NCBI RefSeq assembly: GCF_964204645.1
Contig: NC_134025.1
Coordinates: 30,224,001 to 30,288,000, forward strand
Length of the DNA stretch: 64,000 nucleotides
From: Tubulanus polymorphus
Lineage: Eukaryota > Nemertea > Palaeonemertea > Tubulaniformes > Tubulanidae
Reading direction: 5' to 3'
Shown piece by piece: positions 42,001 to 52,581 of this stretch (the first letter of the stretch is position 1; each line of letters starts with the position of its first letter). The notes under the pieces are model-generated. The model had not been told where the DNA came from. It saw only the letters and a list, made by a program, of their open reading frames with translations, and ran no database searches. A program made the position numbers and the translations under genes.

Positions 42001-45000
42001 CCAAAAATTTTCTGAGGCCCCTTCTTACGAAGAGGTTCCTTGTGCCTCTCGGCACCAGCAAGAATACAATGACACGAAAAATGCAATATCCCTTTTGAAG
42101 AGTCAGAATCAATCCCCTTATTTTGCCTGATTTCCCTGATCTGTAAGAACCCTGACATTTGAGATTTCTAAGATTAACCACTTGGAGATGAATCTATTTT
42201 AACTGTACAAACACTGTAAGTGTTTTATTTCATACCTGTAGCGAATCTTTTGACGATTTCTTTAGCTGGTTCCACCTCATTGATATCAATAGATTCATCG
42301 GTGAAATCTAACTGTAACTGACCGCGTAGAGTACAGTTCTTCGTACTGTCGTAAGCAGACTCTAAAAACTTCATATACGACGCTTTATCTTTCTTACGTG
42401 CAGCTTCCTAAAATTCAATCAACAATACCTCAGCGAAAATAGATACCTAGTTTGAACTACAGTTAGATCTATCATCTTAGTGAATCCTAGAAAGACCCAA
42501 TGTAAAATATGTCGACTTGTTACACTGACGTTTCATTTCTAATAGATCTCTTAAGAAGCATTACATCAGCGTTAACAAGATTTTCATTATTAAATCTTCA
42601 TATTTCAGAATTTTTCACATACAATACATATGATAGACTGTGACAAGAAAAAAATTGATTAATGCTAGAATGCTAGCGTTTACCTGTAGATTAGCGATAT
42701 TTAGTGGATCATTCATATGCTGTTCACCTCCATCTCTCCAGTGATAGAATCCTGGGTTTATAACTATACGATTGTCAGACTGTCTGTCAGAGTACGCGTA
42801 TTGATGCCTTTCTAAAGTCTGTAAATCAAAAACAACAGTTAGTTACAATCAACTGCAAGGGTGATACACATTAACTACTTTGGGTTTCATTTTTGAAATA
42901 CTGAGAATATATCAATGTCATGAAGTTCCTTACCTCGCCGGCTAAAATCTTAAAGTTGATACCTCCTAGTTTAGATACAGTTCCTCTGAAACAACGGTCA
43001 ATGACTCCCGGGCCGAGTCCGACAGCTTCAAATATCTGCGCGCCTTTGTAACTCTGTAGCGTCGATATACCCATCTTAGCCATAACTTTACATATACCTC
43101 GTCCAGCAGCCGAGGCAAAGTGTTCATAGATCTCCTGATCGGTGAGGGGTGGATCTAGTAAACCTTGTTCTCGTAGGTTACGCATCGTTTCAAATACGAG
43201 GTACGGACAAATAGCGTCTGCTCCGTAACCTAGCAACGTACACAAGTGATGCACCTCCCTGTATATGAAATGACAGCAACAATATCAAAATAACTGCTTC
43301 CGTTTGTCAGCCATCAAAACCCAGTTCCACAGTTCAGAGTTTAGATTTGACCCTACGCATAAATTAGCAAAAATGAACCGATTTGAGACTCTGGAGTCAA
43401 ATTCAATGAAGAACTGTAGAACCGAGTCCTGGAGCCAGTTCTACAGTTACAAGTTAAAATTTGACATAACTGGAAATTATCTAATTCAAACTTCATACTG
43501 TCAAATATAACTCTGAAACGTATTGGAAACATGAATTCAGTTGAAATCGATACAAACCTCGGTTCTCCAGATTCGACAATCAAACCAACTTTCATTCGTA
43601 ATTTCTTTTCAATGAGGAAGTGATGCACGGCACCGACCGCCAGTAAAGACGGTACCGGTATATAATCAATACAAGCCTTCCTATCGGAGAGTATAATCAG
43701 CGAGTTCCCGCGTTCAACTGCTACTTCTACTTCTTCACAAATTCTCTCTAAAGCTCGTTCCAGTTCATTCACGGTTTCCGTCAAAGGGTAAACCGTATTC
43801 ACAGTCGCTGTCTAAAAACATTCAAAATATCATTGCATTACAGTCGACTCCGCTTAGCTCAGAGCTCGGGGGACAAATAAATTCTCTCATCAGGGCAGTC
43901 GGAGCAGGGATGGGTCATTATTACGAGTAATTGGAGTAAGAAAATGGTTATGATGTCATCAGGGGCATGTGATAATTCGAGGCAATGGACTTTAAAGTAA
44001 ACTCAGAAGATTACATAAAGAAAAATCCCGAGTCCACCCGATGAAAAGATTTGAAAATAATCTCACCTTCCACGTTTTGTAATTAGTCGCCTGAATAACT
44101 GATAAATCATCGAGTGAGATGACTGGATGTCTCAACCAAAGTCTCTGACACTGCTGTTTGCCAGGTTCAAGTAAATTCGCTGCTGGTCCCACCGGTGCTT
44201 CCTAAAAACGAAATGAACAAGATCTCGAAATATTCTATTTTTTCCCATTTTCTAAATCATGTTTGACAAGTCAGATCGAAACTTACTAATGACATGATTA
44301 TTTGTTCTCTAAATGGATCAATTGGTGGATTTGTGACTTGAGCAAATAACTGTTTGAAATATTCAAACACTAATGGATTATATAATGATAAACAGGCGAG
44401 AGGAATATCATTACCCATTGAACCGAGAGCTTCTTTCCTGCAATTAGAACAGATTATTATTCATTTAGGGAGAACATGCTTCAGACTCGAACTTAACCAA
44501 CAACCGAAATAACATGAACTCCACAGTAAGACAGTTCACAATGAACTTATTTGACCCACAATTATTGAACTCAGCAGTTTATCATTTTCTCAGTGATTCC
44601 ACACTTACCTGTCTCTGATCATAGGCAGCACTAACATATTCAGTGTTTCAACCGTATAACCAAACATAGGTAAACGTCTATCCTCTTCAACCACTCCACC
44701 CTGATAACTAGTCACACTGTCTAACCTCTTCAGAGATCTCATCGGACGAAGAGATTTACGTAAATCATCCAACGTTACAATCTATAATCCACAAAATGAA
44801 CACAGTTAACTCAGGCTTACTCGGTCAGGAGGGACTGCTGTAAATATTTGTTGACAATCAGGGAAATAAAAGGTTTTCCAAGTTTAGTATAAGTATGAGC
44901 ATAATCCACCAAGTCGACCTGCACAAAGTAAGAAGGATTTCACTTTAAGGTTGTTTTTGATCTCACCTCAGATGTCCATTCTAAAACTGGTCGCAGCGAT

Positions 45001-47336
45001 GAGAGATGTTTCTTCAATTCATCATCGTTCCAAAATATTTTTTCCTGAGTATCGACCAGTAACATTCGTCCAGGTTTCAAACGTTGCTGCAACAAATCGA
45101 AACCGTACAAATTAAACAAAGTCTGCAACAAATCTGAGAACGGACTCAACACACAAAGTCCTTAAGAGAGTTTTACCTTCATGAGGATATCGGATGATTT
45201 AAGATTAGTAACTCCCACTTCACTGGACATGTACATGTGACGATCTTTCGACACGTAGAATCGAGATGGTCGAAGCCCGTTACGATCTAAAATCGCTCCG
45301 ATATATCTCCCATCGGTAAACGCTAGCAACGCTACAATAATCAGTCATATCACATTCAATATCTACATCACAAATAACATCTCATATTCCATGTTCGATG
45401 CTAGGAATTGGAATAGTTTTATATTATCACTAAATTCATATCATACCATATAAACTTACCCGGTCCATCCCAAGGTTCCATAGACATAGCGGCCCACTTA
45501 TAGAAAGCTATCTTCTCTTCGGACATGACCGTATCATTGTGCCAAGCTTCCGGAACCATTGTAACCACCGACTACAGAACAGAATTACAACAAATCGTGC
45601 CAAAATATGTGAGAAAATATTCATAATTTATGGAGATATGATAAACATTGAATAAAACAGAAATGAATATACACAGATTAGTATCAACAGCTTTGTCTCC
45701 ATGCAGGGAATATAAACGACAAGTTACAACTATTGGTTGTCCCTGGAAGAGACTTGAAACTATTAAAAATCATGCAACTCTTTATTTTCATTTATCCATC
45801 TGGGTATAAGCTGTCTTACTAATCTAGAAGCCTCACGTAAAAACGTCATGAAAGAAAAATCTAATTTGAAAGACAATAGTAATTTCTTGAATCAGATTTA
45901 GCGAAATTGAAATCAGTGGTTATTAATGAAAAACATATGTACTACACTGAACCGGTACAATGAGTAGAATATGAGAAATTCAAGAAACTTCTGATTAAAA
46001 ACAAGATGAAACATAATTGAAAGACAATTTGTGAATTTTGGCGAGCGATGTATACATGGAAAGCATCTGAAATATTTCACCGATTTAAAATCAATAATTA
46101 AAACAGGATTCTTACTGATCAGGGAAAAAAAATCTAATTCCCTGATATTTTCCGACCCCTGACCAAAAATTCCCCTGATTAAATCACGCGATATCCTCAG
46201 TTGTGGCTGTTACTTATGGAGAGGTTCCTTGTGCCACAAATCATCAGTCAGAACAACAGGACATAAAAAAATTCCCATACATTTCCTTGATTTTCAAGAA
46301 AAGATTTAAAATTCGCTGATATTTCTCTGATCTGTAAAAACCCTGTTAACAGCTGAAAAACAACGACAGAAAATTAAATGTATTCGGTATTTAACACTAC
46401 AAGCACAACATGCTTTAGAAACGATCAAAACACGTCACAATAGCAGACACGATTTCAGAAATCTGAATCTCTGCTACTTGTCGGGTTTTGCGTTTGAATA
46501 TCAACTTACTGATTTATTTTGTGTCTTACTAGGATTATTTTTGTATTTCTGAGGTATGGCAGGAGCTTCCTATAGTGGGTGAAAAATGTCATGAAAATAT
46601 TGTAAAAATGTATTTTCAATTTGACGTTTCACTCTTGAAAGATTGCTACTTTCAGTAATAATTAATTTTAACTTTATCTAGAATGATATCAAATACACAC
46701 ATGCCCTTCATTCAATCTGACATGAACATCAACATATCATAAAGCAGTTTAAAGGTAATTCTTCATTATCATTATCAATCTAGTCAAACGACATCAATGA
46801 ATTCAACATACAGGCATAGAAAATTGATACAAAGATCTTTTTAGTAAATAAGAAATATCACAACAAAACAAAAATGTTATTTCTCGAAAACACAACAAAC
46901 ACACTCTTCAAAAATAAATTGATTCAAACTGACAGGTTATAAGTGCTAAAGCGATCTATACTACTGTCAACCGCGTAAAGCTACAAATTCACAATAACAA
47001 TTTGAAAAGAAATTCAAAGATGAATGCAAAAATTGACAACAAATAGTCTTTATCAGACGAGACAGAAATAACAGAACAGTGCATGCCATGCCAATCATTC
47101 ATCTGATATTTAAACTACACGCCTTTAGCAGTATCTAGCAAGCGCTTCTTGGTGATTCAATCAATGTAATAGCAGCTTAAGCAGAAAAACATTTTGTAAG
47201 TACATCTCAGAGAAAAACCCACAATCGAACGCAAAACTAGAAAATTGCCATTTTCAAAAACTGAAATCGATAGCAATTGAGTTGAAATGTTAAGATTATT
47301 TTCCTTCGATTCTGGGATTTTACCCTTACTGGTATC

Positions 47337-47397
<61 letters not shown>

Positions 47398-50300
47398 CAT
47401 ATTCCAGTGACTTGTCTTTTGATGTACATGTTAAATTAATAAATATAAGCCATGTTCACACTATCACTGGTTAGTGCATTCTAATTTGACCTTGTGCCTG
47501 GAGAAGACCAAGAAAAAAATTTTTGCTGGTGTGAACATTCTTGGAATGGACTAAATTTAGAACGTTCAAAATAACTAATAGTGGGAACACAGCTATAGAT
47601 ATACACACTTCTAATATCATCACTTCTTCACAGCAACAACAGCACAACATCATTACATCATAACTGAATCCTTCATTTTAAAATTGATATGATCTGAATA
47701 TGAAGTTGAGTTGCATGCAACGAAACCAAATATCTACACGTAATGAATATATAGGTAGTAATTTACTTGACCTGTTCAGTCTGTATGTTCTGCCAAGCCT
47801 CAGGGACCATCGTTACAACTGCCTGAATTCGATTAGCGTTAGGAGAAAAGATGAATAATCGATAAGACTTTTAGCTAAAAAGGTCCTTAAATCCTTTCAG
47901 CATCGCATCCTAAAATAACCACGTCTTTTATGAGAAAATCGATTACAATTGAGTGAAGGAAAGAGACTCGATGATTCGATTAGCGAGACATCTACAACAC
48001 ATTCCACATTACTGGTGTTTGATTTGAGAGATCCCCAAAAAACAGAGAAACTCCAATAAATAGTATCAACATGCTAATAATGCCATTTGAGAAATACCAC
48101 GTGAATCCACATTCAATAGTTCAGAATCCAGTTCCACAGTTGTGAGTTATGATAGGACTCTTTAGAGTTAAAACATTGGCAATGAACTGGAGCCAGTTCT
48201 ACAGTTGTGAGTTACAATAGGACTCTTAGAGTTCAAACATCAGCAATGAACTGGAGCCAGTTCTACAGTTTTGAGTGAGATATGACTGTAGAATGAACAT
48301 GAACTGAATTTTTTATGTGACAACTGTCAAACTGGGTCCGGTATAACGATTTCCCAATAGAAAATAAACCCAAAATCATAGTTCACCTCGGGTAATGTTC
48401 TCGGACTGCAGTTACACAGGAATTCAAGTACGTTATCGACGCAGCCCGAATCCGACATTCCATCTTCAATAACCGGAAATATCTTCTGTAGATCATCTCC
48501 GTATTGATCGCTTTTCATGATGCCCTCACGAGCTTTCATTAGATTCACGTTCCCGCGTAATGTATTGATTTCACCATTATGAGCGAGATACCTACAATTA
48601 CACAGTATTTATTATTACATATGAAAATTTCTAAAGTTAAGAAATTTCTTTCTGGGTTCTTATAGATTTTTCAATTTCATTTTCAATAACCTTTCCATAC
48701 CCAGACTGCAAGTTTTTCATACCCCTAAGATACACAGTGCCAACATAAAAGAGGCATTGTATTCAAGGTAAATAAGTGCCAATTATCAATACCATCAACT
48801 AAGTGTTTTCATAACATTTGTTTTCAAATATGTAATAACATATTTAGGTAAATAGCCTAAAATTCAAAATAGAAGGAAAATTTTGTTTTGAGACCATTTT
48901 CTGATTTTCCAGACATTTTCCATAGCTAAAGAGAAAAAAACAAAAATTTCCATAGCTTTTCCAGGGCCTGGAAAAATTTCCCATTTTCCAAAGACTTTCC
49001 AAAACCCGTAAGAAAGTTGATTGTTCTACCTTTGTGGATGAGCTCGTTCCCAGCTCGGGAATGTGTTTGTTGAGAATCTACTGTGAATCAACGCGAGATG
49101 AGTTTTGAATTCAGGATTCTTTAAATCTTCGAAATAATCCCACAATTGAAGCGAAGTAAACTGGCCCTGTATCAAGTAAAACATGTATTACAGGGATTTT
49201 AGTTTTTCGTGAAAATGTCGGCAAATAATTGATGAATTTTTAACGTTACCTTGTAAACGATAGTTTTAGTAGAAAGACTACAAATATAGAATCGAAGTTC
49301 ATCATCTTCGTTCACACTGTGAGACGCTTGTTTTCTCAAAACATAAACCTGTGAAATTTCAGAAAATTTGTCAAATACATAAAAAACCTGGTTCCAGTTC
49401 TACTGTTCGGGTTTAGATTTAAGACCAGGGGCCGGTTCCATAGTCGAGACTTAAGTCCAAAAGTGGTCTTAAATCTTAAGACTGGTCATAAGCTGTTAGA
49501 TTAGCTATATAACTAAGATAGTCTTAGACTGGTCTTAAGTCTAAGCCATGACTATGGAACCGGCCCCAGGGCCTTGGTTTCATGGCCAATCTAACTACTT
49601 AAGATCTACTTAAAATCAATCCTTATATCAATCAAAAGCACTTCTGGACTTCAGTCACAACTGTTCAAATGGGCCCCGAGTCAGGTTATGTTCGATCCTA
49701 TAGAGTTAAAATTGGCTCATTTGAAATCTAGAGTGCAATTCTAACCAGGAAATGTGTGACCAGCTCCTGGCAGGGCCGGTTCCAAAGTCATGGCTTAGAC
49801 TTAAGACCAGTCTAAGACTATCTTAGTTCTATAGCTGATCTAACAGCTTAAGACCAGTCTTAAGATTTAAGACCACTTTTGGACTTAAGTCTCAACTATG
49901 GAACCAGCCCAGATTCCTTATAGGAACATTGAATATTTTATTCATCTAATCTATCAGCAATAAATCTCTTTCTGACTCAAGGTTTTATGTTAAGAAATTG
50001 AATGAATTTTAGGGCAAATGAAAGCATTTTTAATTTGAACTTTCAGATCGGTCTCGAGTTGTTTGTACCTTGCGCTCAAATTCTTCATCACTGAAATTGC
50101 TCGTCACAAACACCTAAAATAAACAGTAAAATCACTATTAGAATTGAATATCTAATTTAATCAGATCATTCGCTTCAGTGAAAAACAGAATCGATGGAAA
50201 CTATCCATTATGAAGGCAAATCAAATTTCAGAGACTCAATCATGCTGAGAACCGGGGGAGGGTTCTAATGAATTTTAGATGGAATAAGTAATCAGTCATG

Positions 50301-52581
50301 TTCGTCTATAATTACGTTACACGACGATAAGATTTTCGGGGGATTTATTTACGGCTTACGAATAATGAAAACTCTGTCACACATAAAATCATCTAATATC
50401 GATCAATAACATTGTACTGTAACATATATATCAGCATTAAACTGATGGACGAACTAGGATCGGCCGCTTACACAACATCAGAATTGTGACAAAACTGAAT
50501 GATTTTATTCGTTAACGGCATGTGACAATTTATCAGAGCAGCGCGGACTCGGTCGTAGAATATAGTTATACAATGAATAGAAACAGCTGGTTTAATGTAG
50601 ATCCAGGCACTTCACGTGAACAACTGTTTGACGACTAAACTCTACCTGTTCACGTGCACAACAGCGCTCTATCTCAGACCGGGGTTCAAAATAATGAAAT
50701 CTCGGTGAAAGGTCAAAGTCATAAAAATATAATCAGCTCATGATCGTCCAATAAAGAGACAATGACTTGAATAACTTCCAAGAGAATGCTATTAGTGCAT
50801 GTCAACTTATTCAACACTTATATAAAATCTTTCTTGGAATATAAATAGATTCATGATTTATTTATGTTTTGTGACTAGTTCATAAAGATCAGCATTTTAC
50901 TTCACAAAATCTAGTAGCTGTAATGGGTTTGTTTATGTTCAAATTTGTAAAGAAATGTTTTTCTTGCATTACCTGTCTCATAAATGGTTCCCTATCTCGG
51001 GCTATTTTACCGATAGCTGAACTATCAACAGGAATTGTTCTCCATCCAATCACCTGCAAACACAGATAATATTCTGAGATCTTCGAAAAATTCATTAATA
51101 TCAATATGGGAGAGAGGGGGTTCGGGGTGCTAAAAATCAGTGAAATTTTGCGGAGTATATCATGAACGACCCCCTTATCAAACTAATGAGATCTTTACAT
51201 TAAATGTTATCAGCGAAAGTTATGAGTTTTCCAACAAATAGCTAATAGCACTTAGAAACCTGCACAGCTTAATTAAGATACTGCACAGCTCAGTTTTCCT
51301 CTGTCATCGCTATTTACCTGAATATCGAGGTTATTCGCGAAATTTGTAAACATAGTTTCAGCGACATTTGACGTTTCTTTGTCCAGAAAAAAAATACCCG
51401 TTGCATATTTTCCGGGTGGAGGCAGAGAAATACCTGATTCAGATCTGCAACAATACGATAGATCGAGATAAAAAATTTCATAAAAATCTGTCGGTGAATT
51501 TTGCTTTATCTTTTTGAATCCATAGCAACAACTTAAATCATTCACAGCTAAAACCACATTAGAAAGGCAGGTTCCCAAAACCATCGAGAGATAAAGTTCT
51601 TTTATTGAAGATTTATCTCAGTAATGAAGCTCAGTTATAAGAGCACGAAGGTTATGGAAATGAATAGAAAAATTTACCGGGCAAAGAATACAAAGTGCCA
51701 GGTATAACGTATACATGTATCATAAATACAGGGAACTAAACTAAAGCAGTTTATGTAATAAAAACCTTTGTATAAAACGATGTATTTATTTATATTCTAT
51801 GTAAGAGAGAAGATGATTTATGCAGCCAGTTTTATTTTTATGGATTTCTATTACAAAGTACTTAGGCTAAACAAAAATGATACCTTGTTTCTCCGCAGCG
51901 GCCGGGTCATTTTTGTAAAATATGATAAAATTTATAAACAGTTCATTTCTATAGCGGCCGGGTCTGTTATGGTAAAATTGATCACGATTTTAAAAAAAGT
52001 AATGTATAGGGTAGATAGGCGGCCGGCCGGGTCAACATTTAAGCTCAGCAGAGCGGAGAAACAAGGTATACATTTTTTTTAGCCTTATACAGAATGTTTC
52101 TTGATGTCGAATAGAAGTTGAATGGCAATGAAAGAACTTCATAGATGTTCATTTTTATGAGAATAGAATTACTTCGTACCTGAATGTACAGGTTCCTTAT
52201 GATTCAAGTAAACCAGATTGTGGAACTTACTTCAAGATAGAAGCGTAAAGATCATGTGGTATCCCGGCGAGAAGCCCGGCGCCATCACCGCTGTCATTAT
52301 CACACGATACAGCACCGCGATGTTCCATACGGGTCAACATTACCTTCGCATCTTGTAAAACCTTAAAAAAAAAAAAAAAATTAAAAAATAAAATTCCTCG
52401 AGAGTTGATATTTCTATGTGAAAGAAGTTTGAATTTAACCGACCCGATTGGAGCGAATTCCGTCGATGCTGACGACGTATCCGACGCCGCAAGCTTCCTT
52501 TTCCTGCTCCGGATCGTATAATCCAGTTGGGTACGGAAGACCGTCTCGTGGACGAAGGGTTAAACCCTTTACGCTAGACAT
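35718..52581 (-). CDS. GOGAT: Glutamate synthase, fused large and small subunits (NAD(P)H type)
   Basis: Makes two glutamates from glutamine plus 2-oxoglutarate with NAD(P)H. The main model joins 40 exons in frame to 2073 residues, the usual length of the eukaryotic fused enzyme (bacterial GltB plus GltD in one chain). Domains in order: N-terminal nucleophile glutaminase with Cys31 in EACGVGYV after a 30-residue propeptide; central domain; FMN/2-oxoglutarate synthase domain with the 3Fe-4S ligands C1145, C1151 and C1156; C-terminal beta-helix; GltD-like FAD/NAD domain with 4Fe-4S cysteines. Exon coordinates are given in the three following entries. No targeting peptide is evident. The exon 1 donor was set at AATCGG/GTCGGT because only this keeps frame. 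Animals other than vertebrates often keep this gene. Two extra in-frame exons are listed separately. Confidence 0.97.
35960..36130. repeat. Degenerate family B relative
   Basis: Holds GACTGGTCTTAAGTTTCTAG, GTCTTAAGCTGTTAGATCAG and CTTAGACTGGTCTTAAG, the internal words of the elements at 49.4 and 49.8 kb, without intact ends. In the last GOGAT intron. Confidence 0.55.
40392..40562. mobile_element. Family B MITE in GOGAT intron, old copy
   Basis: The ends GGGCCAGTTGCTGAAAAATA and GAGCTACCAGCCC are inverted. The flanks are CAG at 40389-40391 and CTG at 40563-40565, which differ at the middle base of the CWG target. The arms have diverged, so the copy is older than the others. Confidence 0.65.
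41946..42158 (-). repeat. Family E repeat in GOGAT intron, copy 1
   Basis: On the minus strand it reads CAGATCAGGGAAATCAGGCA, later GGCACAAGGAACCTCTTCGT and TGAGGGAATTTTGG. It aligns with 46105-46340 including the GGCACAAGGAACCTCT word. Confidence 0.6.
43316..43450. repeat. Family C element in GOGAT intron
   Basis: ACCCAGTTCCACAGTTCAGA at the left and GAACTGTAGAACCGAGTCC at the right, followed directly by the start of a second unit, GGAGCCAGTTCTACAGTTAC. Confidence 0.7.
46105..46340 (-). repeat. Family E repeat in GOGAT intron, copy 2
   Basis: Holds the words ATCAGGG, TTCCCTGATATTTTCC, GAGAGGTTCCTTGTGCCAC and CCTGATCTGT-like ends. Matches 41946-42158 in the same orientation. Confidence 0.6.
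46510..46569 (-). CDS. GOGAT: Optional GOGAT exon 9b (20 codons)
   Basis: A 60-bp open frame between a 3' splice site (CTATAG/GAAGCTCC) and a perfect donor (TCA/GTAAGT), phase 0 at both ends. It encodes [20 protein letters not shown], Lys/Asn/Pro rich and not part of known GOGAT. Inclusion adds 20 residues in the glutaminase domain without a frameshift. Confidence 0.5.
47342..47395. repeat. (TA)n microsatellite
   Basis: About 27 AT units between the two optional GOGAT exons. Confidence 0.97.
47772..47822 (-). CDS. GOGAT: Duplicated partial GOGAT exon 9a (17 codons)
   Basis: Encodes [17 protein letters not shown] between an acceptor (TTCAG/GCAGTT) and a donor (CAG/GTCAAG), phase 0 on both sides. 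The main exon 9 (45460-45571) begins [13 protein letters not shown]. The two share VVTMVPEAW with identical residues, but six of those nine codons differ by synonymous changes. The A...QN version looks closer to the usual family sequence. The remainder needed for the enzyme (MEPWDGP) exists only in exon 9. Confidence 0.65.
48125..48335 (+). repeat. Tandem family C units in GOGAT intron
   Basis: Three starts of about 65-70 bp spacing: ATCCAGTTCCACAGTTGTGA, GGAGCCAGTTCTACAGTTGT and GGAGCCAGTTCTACAGTTTT. Between them lie TAGGACTCTT and ACATTGGCAATGAACTGG or close variants. Confidence 0.75.
49429..49566. mobile_element. Family B MITE with CAG target duplication, copy A
   Basis: 138 bp. The ends GGGCCGGTTCCATAGTC and GACTATGGAACCGGCCC are perfect inverted repeats. 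The flanks are CAG at 49426-49428 and 49567-49569. In GOGAT intron 5, which also holds copy B. Confidence 0.85.
49774..49909. mobile_element. Family B MITE with CAG target duplication, copy B
   Basis: 136 bp. The ends are GGCCGGTTCCAAAGTCATGG and CTCAACTATGGAACCAGCC. The flanks are CAG at 49771-49773 and 49910-49912. The body is copy A reversed (CTTAGACTTAAGACCAGTCT against AGACTGGTCTTAAGTCTAAG), so the two copies form a large inverted pair about 200 bp apart. Confidence 0.82.
51865..52084. mobile_element. Family D MITE with TTA target duplication, copy 2
   Basis: 220 bp. The left end GGCTAAACAAAAATGATACC, then TTGTTTCTCCGC, is matched by the right end GCGGAGAAACAAGGTATACA, then TTTTTTTTAGCC, an inverted repeat of about 35 bp. 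The flanks are TTA at 51862-51864 and 52085-52087. A TTA/TAA target is known for PIF/Harbinger-type elements. In GOGAT intron 2. Confidence 0.82.

Larger units (their letters stand above)
39123..42818 (-). other. GOGAT: GOGAT exons 17-29: FMN synthase domain and beta-helix
   Basis: Exons: 42684-42818, 42236-42407, 41717-41877, 41520-41636, 41299-41400, 41074-41172, 40814-40994, 40600-40733, 40058-40342, 39838-39962, 39579-39717, 39320-39505 and 39123-39238. They encode about residues 797-1446. The FMN/2-oxoglutarate region has [50 protein letters not shown] and [12 protein letters not shown]. The 3Fe-4S loop is [15 protein letters not shown]. The beta-helix region shows the Gly-rich repeats ([16 protein letters not shown]-like [41 protein letters not shown]). 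Confidence 0.93.
45572..48386. other. GOGAT: Large GOGAT intron holding two optional exons
   Basis: At 2.8 kb this is the longest intron of the gene. It contains the two extra in-frame exons (46510-46569, 47772-47822), a family E repeat, a (TA)n run and a tandem family C cluster. Confidence 0.7.
42934..52581 (-). other. GOGAT: GOGAT exons 1-16: glutaminase and central domains
   Basis: Exons: 52444-52581, 52231-52361, 51318-51444, 50973-51053, 50069-50113, 49250-49348, 49030-49166, 48387-48591, 45460-45571, 45177-45331, 44967-45086, 44609-44781, 44287-44437, 44067-44201, 43558-43811 and 42934-43258. They encode residues 1-796. Class II amidotransferase marks are Cys31, [35 protein letters not shown], and [12 protein letters not shown] around residue 258. 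MEPWDGP and [11 protein letters not shown] follow. The central domain has [17 protein letters not shown] and [18 protein letters not shown] and [20 protein letters not shown] are in exon 16. Confidence 0.93.

Noticed and set aside
48125-48335. A regulatory array or satellite specific to GOGAT
   Set aside because: The units belong to the dispersed family C seen throughout the window.
51768-52082. A 104-codon ORF
   Set aside because: It reads through the family D element and its flank, antisense to GOGAT.
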